Shown here: in pieces, positions 28,771-37,775 of the stretch
Layout of the letters: every line of letters begins with the position of its first letter
How positions within the stretch are numbered: the stretch's first letter is position 1
Origin: JALORV01 sp963775635
GTDB taxonomy: Bacteria; Pseudomonadota; Gammaproteobacteria; Burkholderiales; Burkholderiaceae_F
NCBI GenBank assembly: GCA_963775635.1
Contig: CAVZJO010000004.1
Coordinates: forward strand, 52,070-116,069
Length of the DNA: 64,000 nt
Direction of reading: 5' to 3'
Notes under the pieces: model-generated
Seen by the model: only the letters and a program-made list of their open reading frames with translations
The model's database searches: none
Told to the model about the DNA's origin: nothing
Program-made: the position numbers and the translations under genes

Positions 28771-29547
28771 CTAGGCCGCTTGCGCAGCGGGCGCGGTGAT
28801 GGCAGGCCGGCCGCCGGCGATCCACGCCCGATACTGCGCGCGCGTCGCATCGCTCGGCGGATAGAGCCCCCATAACGGTTCTCCGGCCTGGACACGTCTG
28901 GCGAGGTAGGCCTCGAGATCGTCCTGTGCCTCGCAATCGTCGGCGAGTTCGGCGGCCAGCTGGGACGGCACGATGCTGATGTTGTCGCCGTCGCCATGCA
29001 CGATATCGCCCGGATAGACGGCAACCCCGGCACAGCCGATCGGGACCTGCAGGTCGGCGACGTGGTGGAACGACAGTCGGGTCGTCGCGGTGATGCCCGC
29101 GCTCCAGATCGGAAACTCCATCGCGGCGAGTTCGGTGCCGTCGCGAAACGCGCCATCGGTCACGACGCCGCGCGCACCGCGTTTCATCATTCGCGTGATC
29201 AGCATGTTGCCCATCGAGGCGGCACGCGGATCGCCGCGGCTATCGATGATGACGACCTCGCCTGGCCTGACCTGCTCGACTCCGACCCACTGCAGGTTGT
29301 CTTCGTTGGGGCTGGTCGTCAGCGTCTCGTAGGTGTCGACATCCTCGCGTGCGGGGATGAAGCGCATGGTGAAGGCGCGACCCGCGAACGGCTTGGACGT
29401 CCGATTCAGCGGGCGCAGCCCGACCAGCACCGGCTGCCGGTAGCCACGCTTGTAGAGCTGGGTCGTCAGCGACCCGCTGCTGACCTGTGCGAGGCGGTCC
29501 AGTACGTCATCGGGCACGGTGACCGTCTTGCGTTTCGAAACTTGCAT
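28771..29547 (-). CDS. RraA family protein, copy 2
   Basis: 258 residues from the ATG at 29547, with ribosome site AAGGAGAC. Same architecture as the copy at 24052: SGSLTTQLYKRGYRQPVLVG, VVIIDSRGDPRAASMGNML, RGARGVVTDGAFRDGTEL and AVYPGDIVHGDGDNISIVP. It is clearly a paralogue and keeps the ligand-binding Arg and Asp. It is the first gene of the leftward operon, divergent from the IclR-SMP30 regulator 140 bp away. Possible 2-keto-acid aldolase or decarboxylase. Confidence 0.88.
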   Translation of the reverse strand: MQVSKRKTVTVPDDVLDRLAQVSSGSLTTQLYKRGYRQPVLVGLRPLNRTSKPFAGRAFTMRFIPAREDVDTYETLTTSPNEDNLQWVGVEQVRPGEVVIIDSRGDPRAASMGNMLITRMMKRGARGVVTDGAFRDGTELAAMEFPIWSAGITATTRLSFHHVADLQVPIGCAGVAVYPGDIVHGDGDNISIVPSQLAAELADDCEAQDDLEAYLARRVQAGEPLWGLYPPSDATRAQYRAWIAGGRPAITAPAAQAA

Positions 29548-29687
29548 CGTGTCTCCTTGGTGACGCCGGCCCCGGATGAAGCGCATGGGCAGCGGCAGGA
29601 ATCATGCTAGTCGTGCGGCAGGGCGCGGCCAACCGGGAGTAGAGTCGGTGCGGCTCGTGTGTTCCACATGCTGGGAGTGCGCGGACG
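29548..29687. promoter_or_regulatory. Divergent promoter region, possible IclR site
   Basis: 140 bp between the RraA operon and the regulator gene. GTGTTCCACATGCTGGGAGT at 29658-29677 has an imperfect inverted TTCC...GGGA of the spacing seen in some IclR-family operators and abuts the regulator's start, as expected for autoregulation. Weak evidence. Confidence 0.3.
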
Positions 29688-31280
29688 ATGACCACGCTGA
29701 CCGCCGAAGGCACTGCATCGCTGGACAAGGCGCTCGATGTGCTGGATGCGATCGGTGAGTCGGCGCAGGGGTTGAGCCAGGCGCAACTGGCCGAGCGGCT
29801 CGGGCTGCCACGCACCACGATGTACCGGATGCTGGGTACGCTGGTCGCCCGCGGACTCGTCCGACGCGACCCGGAACGGCGCGTTTACTGCCTTGGTTTC
29901 CGCTGCTTCGAGTACGCCCGCCAGGCCTACGCGATGCCGGACCTCGTCAGCGCCGCCAGCCCGGAACTGCGTACCCTGCGCGACCTGACCGGCGAGACCT
30001 CCTACCTCGCGGTGCTGGACGGCAACGAGGTACTGTCGCTCGAGCGTTGCGACGGTGCGCACGGACATCGGTCAGCTGCTGCCGTCGGTGAACGCAAGCC
30101 GCTGCACTGCACGAGCCAGGGCAAGGCGATCCTGTCGGCGATGGATGCGCCGGCGCGCGAAGCGCTCGTCAAGGAGCTGACGCTGCGCGCGCTCACGCCG
30201 CGCACGATCACCGACCGGCGGCGGCTCAACGCGGAACTGAAGCTCACCGCGGCGCGCGGCTATGCGATCGACGACGAAGAAATCGCGCTCGGTGTGCGCT
30301 GCGTCGGTGCGCCGATCGTCGATGCGGAGGGCAAGGTGCGCGGGTCGATCAGCGTTGCGGGCCCGGCGTATCGGCTCACGATGCATCGGCTGGAACTGCT
30401 CGGCCCTGAGGTCGCACTGGCGGCGCGACGCATCGGACAACAGATCGCGGTCAGCCGGGCGGTCGCTGCTGACGATGGCGCGTCGACATTGATCGAAGGC
30501 GAGTGGGCCTTCAACGGTGCGTTTCCGCGGTGGTCGGCCGCGCAGCAGTGCCTGTATTGGGTCGATACGCTGGCGCCCGCGGTTCGACGCTGCGACGGAC
30601 AGTCCGACCAGGTGCTCGCAACTCTCGAGTCGCCGATCAGCGGCCTCGTGCTGTCCGACCATGGCGTGCTTGTCCGGCACGAGAGCGGCTGGGTCCGGGT
30701 CGATGCGCAGGGTCGGGCCAGGGCTGTGAGTGGATGGCCGAGCGAGCCGCTGCGCGCATTGGTGGCGGGACCGGACGCGACACTCTGGATCAGTCAGTCG
30801 TCGAGTCGTCTCGAGTGCAGGGTTGGAAGCTGGTCGCCATCCGAGCGGTTCCGGCCGCAGTGGCGTCTGACCGAGCCCATCGATGCGCTCGCCTGGGATG
30901 CGGCGGGCGCCTGCCTGTATGGCGCCGCGCCTGACTCGGGCTCGATCTACCTGATGCAGCCGGGCCAGCGCAGCGTGCGTCGGCTTGCGACGGTTCCCAA
31001 AGGCTCCGGTCGGCTCGGCGGACTCGCGCTCGACGCCACCGGGGGCGTCTGGACCGCGCTGAAGGACGGATGGAGCGTCGTCAGGTTCTCACTGGACGGA
31101 ACGTTGGATCGCGTCGTCGGCCTGCCGGTCCCATGTCCGACCGACCTGACGCTGGGTGGCAAGGACGGAGGCACGCTCTACGTAACGACCGCGCGGCATG
31201 AACTTTCGATCGAGTCGCTCGGCAGCGCGCCGTTGTCCGGGAGACTGTTCGCGGTCGCCGCAGCACAGGCCGGACGCTAG
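29688..31280 (+). CDS. IclR-family transcriptional regulator fused to an SMP-30/gluconolactonase-like beta-propeller
   Basis: 530 residues. Residues ~10-75 are the winged helix of IclR proteins (KALDVLDAIGESAQGLSQAQ, LGLPRTTMYRMLGTLVARGL). Residues ~80-255 are the IclR effector domain (RDLTGETSYLAVLDGNEV, LHCTSQGKAILSAM, DDEEIALGVRCVGAPI). From ~270 to the end a second module begins with EGEWAFNGAFPRWSAAQQC and LYWVDTLAPAVRRCDG, then GPDATLWISQSS and GGLALDATGGVWTAL: the SMP-30/gluconolactonase propeller. SMP-30 proteins hydrolyse sugar lactones; here the domain may instead sense lactone or acid. It is divergent from the sugar-acid operon it probably controls. Confidence 0.88.
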   Translation: MTTLTAEGTASLDKALDVLDAIGESAQGLSQAQLAERLGLPRTTMYRMLGTLVARGLVRRDPERRVYCLGFRCFEYARQAYAMPDLVSAASPELRTLRDLTGETSYLAVLDGNEVLSLERCDGAHGHRSAAAVGERKPLHCTSQGKAILSAMDAPAREALVKELTLRALTPRTITDRRRLNAELKLTAARGYAIDDEEIALGVRCVGAPIVDAEGKVRGSISVAGPAYRLTMHRLELLGPEVALAARRIGQQIAVSRAVAADDGASTLIEGEWAFNGAFPRWSAAQQCLYWVDTLAPAVRRCDGQSDQVLATLESPISGLVLSDHGVLVRHESGWVRVDAQGRARAVSGWPSEPLRALVAGPDATLWISQSSSRLECRVGSWSPSERFRPQWRLTEPIDALAWDAAGACLYGAAPDSGSIYLMQPGQRSVRRLATVPKGSGRLGGLALDATGGVWTALKDGWSVVRFSLDGTLDRVVGLPVPCPTDLTLGGKDGGTLYVTTARHELSIESLGSAPLSGRLFAVAAAQAGR

Positions 31281-31430
31281 GCGCCGTCAGGCCTTCTGTT
31301 GCAACTGAAACCCGCGGTGCACGGCGGTGAAACCGCCGCGCAACTGCCGCCCACCAAGATCGCGTTTCCGGCCTTGCGCGAGACGCGAAGCAAAAGCTTG
31401 GCGCGGCGGGTCACAACAGAGGGCACCGTG
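31281..31430. other. Intergenic stretch, left half of a 367-bp gap
   Basis: Together with 31431-31647 this makes a 367-bp gap between the regulator and the next transporter. Apart from the small reading frame listed next I see no gene, hairpin terminator or repeat here. Confidence 0.4.
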
Positions 31431-31589
31431 ATGGACGACTACATTGATCACAGCATCGACGACAACGGCGCTGCGCGCACGCCCGATGCATGGTCGCGCG
31501 GTGCCGAGCCGGACGCCGGTGAGTACGCTGACGAATACGCATTCAACGACATCGGCCTGGCGCTACGCCTGCAGAGCGAAAGGCCATAG
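31431..31589 (+). CDS. Possible small acidic protein, hypothetical
   Basis: 52 residues if started at the ATG at 31431 (MDDYIDHSIDDNGAART), very acidic, without a signal peptide or recognisable domain. The frame is open 44 codons upstream. No convincing ribosome site. It may be spurious; listed because the gap otherwise lacks coding content and the codon pattern is not obviously a shadow. Confidence 0.25.
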   Translation: MDDYIDHSIDDNGAARTPDAWSRGAEPDAGEYADEYAFNDIGLALRLQSERP

Positions 31590-31647
31590 GGGGCACGCGC
31601 GGCACGACCAGACCGGTCGAGCAGTTCCCGGTGCAATGGCGGTATGA

Positions 31648-32616
31648 ATGGCATCGAACAGCCATGCGGGGACGACGACGGCGGGCACGTCGCATATTGC
31701 GGTAACGGCGCCGCCTGCACGCGCGGGACTCTATGCGCGGCTTGCGCTGGTGGCGCTCTTCTGGGGCGGGAGCTTCATCGCCGGCCGGTTGCTCGCGGTG
31801 GAGATGCCGCCCTTTATCGCCGCCGCCGCTCGCTATGTCGTCGCGACCGCCGCGCTGATCGTCTACCTGAAGTTTCGCGAAGGCGGTTTGCCGAGGCCGG
31901 TTGGTCCCCAGCAGTGGTTGGGAATCTGTGTCCTCGGCGCGACCGGCATTTTTGCCTACAACGCGTTCTTCTTCGGCGCGCTCGCACAGCTTCCGGCCAG
32001 TCGCACCGCACTGATCATCGCGACCAACCCGGCGATTACCGCAGTCGCGGCATGGCTGTTCTTCAGGCTGCAATTCGCCTCGTGGCAGTGGGTGGGCGTA
32101 GCAGTGGCGTTCGCGGGCGTGGCGATCGTCGTCTCGCACGGTGACCTGACAACGCTCGGCGCGACCGCGATCGGCGAAGGCGAGGTGCTGATGTTCTGCG
32201 GCGCACTGTCCTGGGCCGTGTACACATTGGTCGGCCGTTCAATGATGCGTCGTCACGACGCCCTGTCGCCCCTCGCGACCACAACCTATGCGTCGGCTTT
32301 TGGCCTGCTGCTGCTGGCTGCGGCGGCAGCATTCGAACTGCCGCAGGTTTCGTGGGAGCGGATCGGGCTGGCCGAGCTCGCGGCCATTGCCTATCTCGGC
32401 TTGCTCGGCACTGCGGTGAGCTTTGTCTGGTTCTATGAAGGAGTGAAGGCACTTGGTGCGACACGGGCGTCGGTCTTCACCAACCTTGTTCCGGTGTTCG
32501 GCGTAACGTTGGCGGTGCTGCTGCTGGATGAGCCACTGCTCGCATCGATGATCATCGGGGGCCTCGTGACGCTGGCCGGCGTAAGCCTCACCAATACCGA
32601 GAAGAGAACGACCTAG
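31648..32616 (+). CDS. EamA/DMT-family transporter
   Basis: 322 residues with ten predicted spans in two EamA repeats: the first from LALVALFWGGSFIAGRLLAV, the second from EVLMFCGALSWAVYTLVGRS. The short loop YNAFFFGALAQLPASRTALI and the final VFGVTLAVLLLDEPLLASM are typical of drug/metabolite exporters of the RhaT/YdcZ kind. Substrate unknown. Followed after 7 bp by a VOC protein, so probably an operon. Confidence 0.88.
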   Translation: MASNSHAGTTTAGTSHIAVTAPPARAGLYARLALVALFWGGSFIAGRLLAVEMPPFIAAAARYVVATAALIVYLKFREGGLPRPVGPQQWLGICVLGATGIFAYNAFFFGALAQLPASRTALIIATNPAITAVAAWLFFRLQFASWQWVGVAVAFAGVAIVVSHGDLTTLGATAIGEGEVLMFCGALSWAVYTLVGRSMMRRHDALSPLATTTYASAFGLLLLAAAAAFELPQVSWERIGLAELAAIAYLGLLGTAVSFVWFYEGVKALGATRASVFTNLVPVFGVTLAVLLLDEPLLASMIIGGLVTLAGVSLTNTEKRTT

Positions 32617-32623
32617 GGACTTT

Positions 32624-33073
32624 ATGACCCAATCGAGAAAAGCCCGCGCGATCGGATTCAATCATGTCGCGCTTGAAGTCGGCGACATCGACGAGGCACT
32701 GGCCTTCTATGGCCGGCTCTTTGATTTCACGCTTCGAGGCAAGGATGCAACGTCGGCCTTCATCGACCTGGGCGATCAGTTCATCGCGCTACAGAAGGGC
32801 AGGCGTCAATCGGCCGACGACGGCCGGCACCTCGGCTTGGTGGTCGACGACAAGGCCGCGGTGCGAGAGGCGCTGACAGCGCACGGAATTGAGACGCTGC
32901 CCGGCCCGTTCCTCGACTTCCGCGATCCGTGGGGCAACCGGATCGAAATCGTCAGCTACGACAATATTCAGTTTTCGAAAGCGCCCAATGTGCTCCGTGG
33001 AATGCGTCTTGAGCACTTGGCGAAGAACGAAAACGCGCTGAAAGAACTGGCCGAAAAGGGAATGGCGCCCTAG
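32624..33073 (+). CDS. VOC-superfamily (glyoxalase/bleomycin-resistance-like) protein
   Basis: 149 residues. First module GFNHVALEVGDIDEALAFYG with a possible metal His; second module HLGLVVDDKAAVREALTAHG and FLDFRDPWGNRIEIVSYDN with the late Glu. The set H-H-E fits a metal-dependent VOC enzyme. Substrate unknown. Close behind the EamA gene. Confidence 0.82.
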   Translation: MTQSRKARAIGFNHVALEVGDIDEALAFYGRLFDFTLRGKDATSAFIDLGDQFIALQKGRRQSADDGRHLGLVVDDKAAVREALTAHGIETLPGPFLDFRDPWGNRIEIVSYDNIQFSKAPNVLRGMRLEHLAKNENALKELAEKGMAP

Positions 33074-33229
33074 CTTCATCGCTACGGCGAGGGCACGGGG
33101 CCGCGTTCGCGCCGGGCGGACGGCCTCGCGTCGAGATCCGCCTGGTTGCCGACCCAGTGCGACGTCGCGATCTCGAGATGGCGATCCTCGACAACGATCG
33201 CGCATGGCCGACGTCAATACAATGCCGGC

Positions 33230-34837
33230 ATGACGCACGCCGGAACCGATTCCACGGCAGCGACATCGCCGTGGACCCCGCTTGCCAACCCGGTGTTCCG
33301 GCTGCTGTGGATCACGTGGCTGACGTCGAACATCTGCATGTGGATGAACGACGTCGCCTCGGCGTGGTTGATGACCACCCTGACGACCTCGCCGGTGATG
33401 GTCGCGCTGGTGCAGTCGGCCTCGACGCTGCCGGTGTTCCTGCTCGGACTGCCGAGCGGAGCGCTGGCCGACATCCTGAACCGGCGCCATTGGTTCATGT
33501 TCACGCAATTCTGGGTCGCGGCCAATGCGGTATTGCTCGCAGCGGTGCTCTTTGCCGACTGGATCACCGCGCCGTTGCTGCTGGCGTTGACCTTCGGCAA
33601 CGGCATCGGATTGGCGATGCGCTGGCCGGTTTACGCGGCGATCATTCCGGAACTGGTGACGCGGCGCGAACTGCCGAATGCGGTCGCGCTGAACGGCATC
33701 GCGATGAACACCTCGCGCGTGATCGGGCCGGTCGTCGCAGGCGCGCTGATTGCGAGCGTCGGCACCGGATTCGTCTACCTGCTGAACGCGGTGTTGTCGA
33801 TCGCGGCCGGCTTCGTGATCATGCGCTGGCGCTCGGAACCCAAGCCGAGCGTGCTGCCGGGCGAACGCTTCTTCGGCGCGATGCGGGTCGGGTTCCAGTA
33901 CGTTGCGCAGTCGCGCTCGATGCGCTCGGTGCTGATCCGCGTCGCGATCTTCTTCCTGCAGTCGACGACGGTGTTCGCGCTGTTGCCGCTGGTAGCGAAG
34001 CGCCTTCCCGGTGGAGGCGCGTGGACTTACACCTTGCTGCTCGCGTCGCTGGGTGTCGGCGCGGTTTCAGCGGCGTTCTTTCTGCCGCGGCTGCGCGTGC
34101 TGATCTCGCGTCGGCGCCTGCTGCGCGACGGAACGCTGCTGCAGGCTGCCGCGATGATTGGCGTCGGTTTCGCACCGAACGTCTGGGTCGCGGTGCCCGC
34201 GATGATGGTGGCCGGTGCGGCGTGGCTTTCGGTAGTCAACACGATGACCGTGATCACGCAGCTCTCGCTTCCTGACTGGGTTCGCGCGCGCGGCATGTCG
34301 ATCTACATGATGGTGATGATGGGCGCCGCGTCGGGCAGTGCCGCGCTGTGGGGTCAGGTCGCCAGCATGATCGACGTGCCGTGGACCTATGCCATGGCGG
34401 CGCTGGTCGGCGTTTCCGCGTCGCTGCTGGCGAGCCGGCTCTATACCGATCCCGAGAATGAAATCGATCTGACGCCCGCCCGCCTGCTGCAGGAGCCGGT
34501 GCCGGCGTTTCCGGTCGAACACCAGATGGGGCCGGTGATGGTCACGATCGACTATCAGATCGATCCGACGCGCTCCGACGAGTTCGCCGCAGTGATGCGC
34601 GAGAGCCGCGCCAACCGGCTGCAGAAAGGCGCGCTGTCGTGGGGACTGTTTCACGATACCAACAAGCCGGGCCATTACATCGAGTACTTTCTCGATGATT
34701 CCTGGGCGGATCATCTGCGTCGCTTCGACCGCTTCACCGCAGCCGATGCCGAGCTGCGCGAGCGGCGCTACTCGTTTCACACTGGCGCGGAGCCGCCCAG
34801 GGTCTCGCGCTACATCGCCGAGCCACTCGGCAGATAG
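33230..34837 (+). CDS. MFS transporter (enterobactin-exporter-like) with C-terminal alpha/beta-barrel domain
   Basis: 535 residues from the ATG at 33230. Residues ~15-410 form twelve spans of the MFS_3/DUF894 type (NICMWMNDVASAWLMTTLT, FLLGLPSGALADILNRR, NGIAMNTSRVIGPVVAGA). From ~430 the chain continues with PVMVTIDYQIDPTRSDEFAA and KGALSWGLFHDTNKPGHYIE, a cytoplasmic dimeric alpha/beta-barrel (ABM-like) module. Such tailed MFS proteins recur in Proteobacteria; whether the tail binds the cargo is unknown. The next gene follows after 11 bp. Confidence 0.85.
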   Translation: MTHAGTDSTAATSPWTPLANPVFRLLWITWLTSNICMWMNDVASAWLMTTLTTSPVMVALVQSASTLPVFLLGLPSGALADILNRRHWFMFTQFWVAANAVLLAAVLFADWITAPLLLALTFGNGIGLAMRWPVYAAIIPELVTRRELPNAVALNGIAMNTSRVIGPVVAGALIASVGTGFVYLLNAVLSIAAGFVIMRWRSEPKPSVLPGERFFGAMRVGFQYVAQSRSMRSVLIRVAIFFLQSTTVFALLPLVAKRLPGGGAWTYTLLLASLGVGAVSAAFFLPRLRVLISRRRLLRDGTLLQAAAMIGVGFAPNVWVAVPAMMVAGAAWLSVVNTMTVITQLSLPDWVRARGMSIYMMVMMGAASGSAALWGQVASMIDVPWTYAMAALVGVSASLLASRLYTDPENEIDLTPARLLQEPVPAFPVEHQMGPVMVTIDYQIDPTRSDEFAAVMRESRANRLQKGALSWGLFHDTNKPGHYIEYFLDDSWADHLRRFDRFTAADAELRERRYSFHTGAEPPRVSRYIAEPLGR

Positions 34838-34848
34838 GGACGACGATC

Positions 34849-36099
34849 GTGCGCGTCGCCGTGCTCGGCAGCGGAGTGATCGGGACCTCGATCGCGTATT
34901 ACGCGGCCCGCGCCGGCCACGAGGTCACCGTCGTCGACCGGCAGCCGGGACCGGCGCTGGAGACGAGCTTCGCCAACGCGGGCGAGGTCTCGCCCGGCTA
35001 TTCGGCGCCGTGGGCGGGTCCCGGTGTTCCGGTCAAGGCGATCAAGTGGATGCTGATGACGCACAGCCCGCTGGTCATCTGGCCGCTGCTCGATCCGGCA
35101 ATGTGGCGCTTCGGCCTGCGCATGCTCGCCAACTGCACCGAGCGTGCGTACCGGCTCAACAAGAGCCGCATGGTGCCGATCGCCGAGTACAGCCGTGATT
35201 GCCTGAAGGCCTTGCGTGCCGAGTCCGGCATTTCGTACGACGAACGCGCGCAGGGCACGCTGCAGTTGTTCCGCACGCAGAAGCAGCTCGACGGCGTCGG
35301 CCAGGACATCGAGATCCTGCAACAGTACGGCGTTGCCTTCGAGGTGCTCGACCGGGCGGGATTCTGCCGTGCCGAGCCGGCGCTCGCGTTCACACAGCAC
35401 AAGTTCGTCGGTGCGCTGCGCCTGCCCGGCGACGAGACCGGCGACTGCCACCTGTTCACCAACCGGTTGGCCGAGCTGGCGCGTGCGCTCGGCGCGCGGT
35501 TCCGCTTCGACACGCGCATCGACGGCGTTGCGGTCGCGGCGGGCAAGGTCGACGCGATCCGCCTTGCCGGCGAGACGCTGACAGCCGATGCCTACGTCTG
35601 CGCGCTCGGCAGCTATTCGCCGCTTCTGCTTTCGCAGATCGGCATCGATGTCCCGGTCTATCCGGTCAAGGGCTACTCGATCACGCTGCCGATCGTCGAT
35701 GCCGCGCATGCACCTGAATCGACCATCATGGATGAGACACACAAGGTCGCGGTCACGCGCCTCGGCGATCGCATCCGTGTCGGCGGCACTGCCGAGCTGG
35801 CCGGCTACAACCTGAAGCTGCGCGAAGCGCGACGCTCGACACTGGAGCACGTGGTCAGCGACCTGTTCCCGCGCGGTGGTGATCTGGCTCGCGCGACCTT
35901 CTGGTGCGGACTGCGGCCGATGACGCCAGACGGCACACCGATTGTCGGGCCGACACGCTATCCAAACCTGTGGCTCGCGACCGGCCACGGCACGCTCGGC
36001 TGGACGATGGCCGCGGGCACCGGTCGCATCGTCGCCGACCTGCTGAGCGGCCGCTCGCCCGAGATCGCTCTCGACGGACTGACTCTCGCGCGCTACTGA
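34849..36099 (+). CDS. FAD-dependent D-amino-acid dehydrogenase (DadA-like)
   Basis: 416 residues, GTG start at 34849. N-terminal FAD motif VAVLGSGVIGTSIAYYAARA with Asp ending strand 2 (VTVVDRQPG), then ETSFANAGEVSPGYSAPWA as in DadA, and the C-terminal FAD segment GLRPMTPDGTPIVGPT followed by TGHGTLGWTMAAGTG. DadA oxidises D-amino acids to 2-oxo acids at the membrane face and feeds the quinone pool. Length and motifs match well. In tandem with the MFS gene. Confidence 0.9.
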   Translation: MRVAVLGSGVIGTSIAYYAARAGHEVTVVDRQPGPALETSFANAGEVSPGYSAPWAGPGVPVKAIKWMLMTHSPLVIWPLLDPAMWRFGLRMLANCTERAYRLNKSRMVPIAEYSRDCLKALRAESGISYDERAQGTLQLFRTQKQLDGVGQDIEILQQYGVAFEVLDRAGFCRAEPALAFTQHKFVGALRLPGDETGDCHLFTNRLAELARALGARFRFDTRIDGVAVAAGKVDAIRLAGETLTADAYVCALGSYSPLLLSQIGIDVPVYPVKGYSITLPIVDAAHAPESTIMDETHKVAVTRLGDRIRVGGTAELAGYNLKLREARRSTLEHVVSDLFPRGGDLARATFWCGLRPMTPDGTPIVGPTRYPNLWLATGHGTLGWTMAAGTGRIVADLLSGRSPEIALDGLTLARY

Positions 36100-36146
36100 G
36101 GTCCATCGCGCTGGCAACAGCCGCGCACATCGGCTACCGTCGCAGC

Positions 36147-37064
36147 ATGAATCCACCCGCATCGATTGACGCCACCAGCGAGCTGCTGGCCTCGCAGAAC
36201 TACGTCGCCGACCGCCAGCTGGCGACGGCGGTGTTCCTCGCGCTGAAGCTGCAGCGGCCGCTGTTCGTCGAGGGCGAACCGGGCACCGGCAAGACCGAGA
36301 TTGCCAAGGTGCTGGCGGCGGCACTCGATGCCGAACTGATCCGGCTGCAGTGTTACGAGGGCCTCGATATCAACGCGGCCGCGTATGAATGGAACGTCCC
36401 GCGCCAGCTGATCGAGATTCGCCTCGCGGAGGCGTCCGGCACCTCGCGTGACCAGATCGCGGCCGAGCTGTATTCAGAGCGCTTCCTGGTCGAGCGCGCG
36501 CTGCTGCGGGCGCTGCTTCCGCATCCGCGGCCGCCGGTGCTGCTGATCGATGAGTTGGACCGTGCCGACGAGCCGTTCGAAGCCTACCTGCTCGAGGTGC
36601 TGTCGGACTTCCAGATCACCATACCCGAGTGGAAGACCGTGCGTGCCGCCACGCCTCCGATCGTGATCATCACGTCGAACCGCACACGCGAGATCCACGA
36701 TGCCGTCAAGCGCCGCTGCCTGTACCACTGGGTCGGCTATCCGTCGGCGGCGCGCGAGCTGGAGATCATCCATCGCAAGGTGCCTGACGCGGGTGAGGTG
36801 CTGTCTGGCCAGGTAGTCGCGTTCGTGCAGTCGCTGCGCGCGATCGAGCTCTACAAGTTGCCGGGCGTGGCCGAGACCATCGAGTGGACGCGCGCGCTGC
36901 TTGCGCTCGACGCGGTCGCGCTCGAGCCCGAGACCGTCAACAACACGCTGGGCGTGCTGCTGAAGTATCAGGACGACATCGCGCGCATGCAGGGCACCGA
37001 GGCAGCTCGGCTGGTCGAGCGGATCCGCGACGAAGCGCGCGCCGTCGCTGCCGTTCGAATCTGA
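36147..37064 (+). CDS. MoxR-family AAA+ ATPase (CoxD-like)
   Basis: 305 residues from the ATG at 36147. Walker A FVEGEPGTGKTEIAK, Walker B PVLLIDELDRADEPFEAYLL, sensor-1 IVIITSNRTREIHDA and sensor-2/Arg region RRCLYHWVGYPSA. The MoxR branch works with VWA-domain partners to insert metals or cofactors; in CO dehydrogenase clusters the homologue CoxD builds the Mo-Cu-S site. A VWA gene of the CoxE type follows one gene downstream, which supports that role. Confidence 0.92.
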   Translation: MNPPASIDATSELLASQNYVADRQLATAVFLALKLQRPLFVEGEPGTGKTEIAKVLAAALDAELIRLQCYEGLDINAAAYEWNVPRQLIEIRLAEASGTSRDQIAAELYSERFLVERALLRALLPHPRPPVLLIDELDRADEPFEAYLLEVLSDFQITIPEWKTVRAATPPIVIITSNRTREIHDAVKRRCLYHWVGYPSAARELEIIHRKVPDAGEVLSGQVVAFVQSLRAIELYKLPGVAETIEWTRALLALDAVALEPETVNNTLGVLLKYQDDIARMQGTEAARLVERIRDEARAVAAVRI

Positions 37065-37082
37065 CCTTCATCGCAACACGCC

Positions 37083-37775
37083 GTGTTCATCGGGCACTTC
37101 GCGCTCGCCTTCGCTGCCAAACGGGTTGCGCCGCGCCGCTCGCTGGGGACGCTGTTCCTGGCGGCGCAGTTCGTCGACCTGCTGTGGCCGACGCTGTTGC
37201 TGCTCGGTGTCGAGCGCGTCGTCATCGATCCGACGCTCAGCGGAGCTCCACTCGACTTCGTGCACTACCCGATCTCGCACAGCCTGGTCACGACGGTGGC
37301 CTGGGGCGCACTGCTGGCGCTGGGCTGTTATGCGCTGACGCGCGATCGACGCGGCGCGCTGGTCGTCGGCGTGCTGGTGGTCAGCCACTGGCTGCTCGAT
37401 CTCATCGTGCATCGGCCAGACCTGCCGCTGTGGATCGAGGGCGGTCCGCGGCTCGGACTCGGACTGTGGAACTGGCCGCTCGCGGAACTTGGCATCGAAC
37501 TGGCGTTGTTCGCAGTGTGCTTCGCGTTGTACCTGCGCACAGCCTCCGGACGCAGCGCGGGCATCAAGCCATGGGTGCTGGCCGCACTGCTGGTGGCCAT
37601 CCAGGTGGCAAACGCTTTCGGCCCGCCGCCGCCATCGGTCGAGGCCATCGCGTGGGTTGGCCAGGCGCAGTGGCTGCTGGTCGCGGCCGCCTATTGGGCC
37701 GATCGGCCGTCTCGCGGCACCACGTTCGCTCGCGGCCCGGCCAGCGAGGCTCGCGGGCTGCCGGGGGCGCGATGA
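37083..37775 (+). CDS. Membrane protein, YdjM-like (LexA-regulated/metal-dependent hydrolase-like)
   Basis: 230 residues, GTG start at 37083. Multi-span membrane protein with His residues placed as in YdjM-type proteins: MFIGHFALAFAAKRVAPRR at the start, LDFVHYPISHSLVTTVAWG and VVSHWLLDLIVHRPDLP. His-Ser and Asp-x-x-x-His pairs near membrane faces suggest a metal site. It sits between CoxD-like and CoxE-like genes and overlaps the latter by four bases, so it is coupled to that operon. Not a standard member of cox clusters. Confidence 0.75.
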   Translation: MFIGHFALAFAAKRVAPRRSLGTLFLAAQFVDLLWPTLLLLGVERVVIDPTLSGAPLDFVHYPISHSLVTTVAWGALLALGCYALTRDRRGALVVGVLVVSHWLLDLIVHRPDLPLWIEGGPRLGLGLWNWPLAELGIELALFAVCFALYLRTASGRSAGIKPWVLAALLVAIQVANAFGPPPPSVEAIAWVGQAQWLLVAAAYWADRPSRGTTFARGPASEARGLPGAR

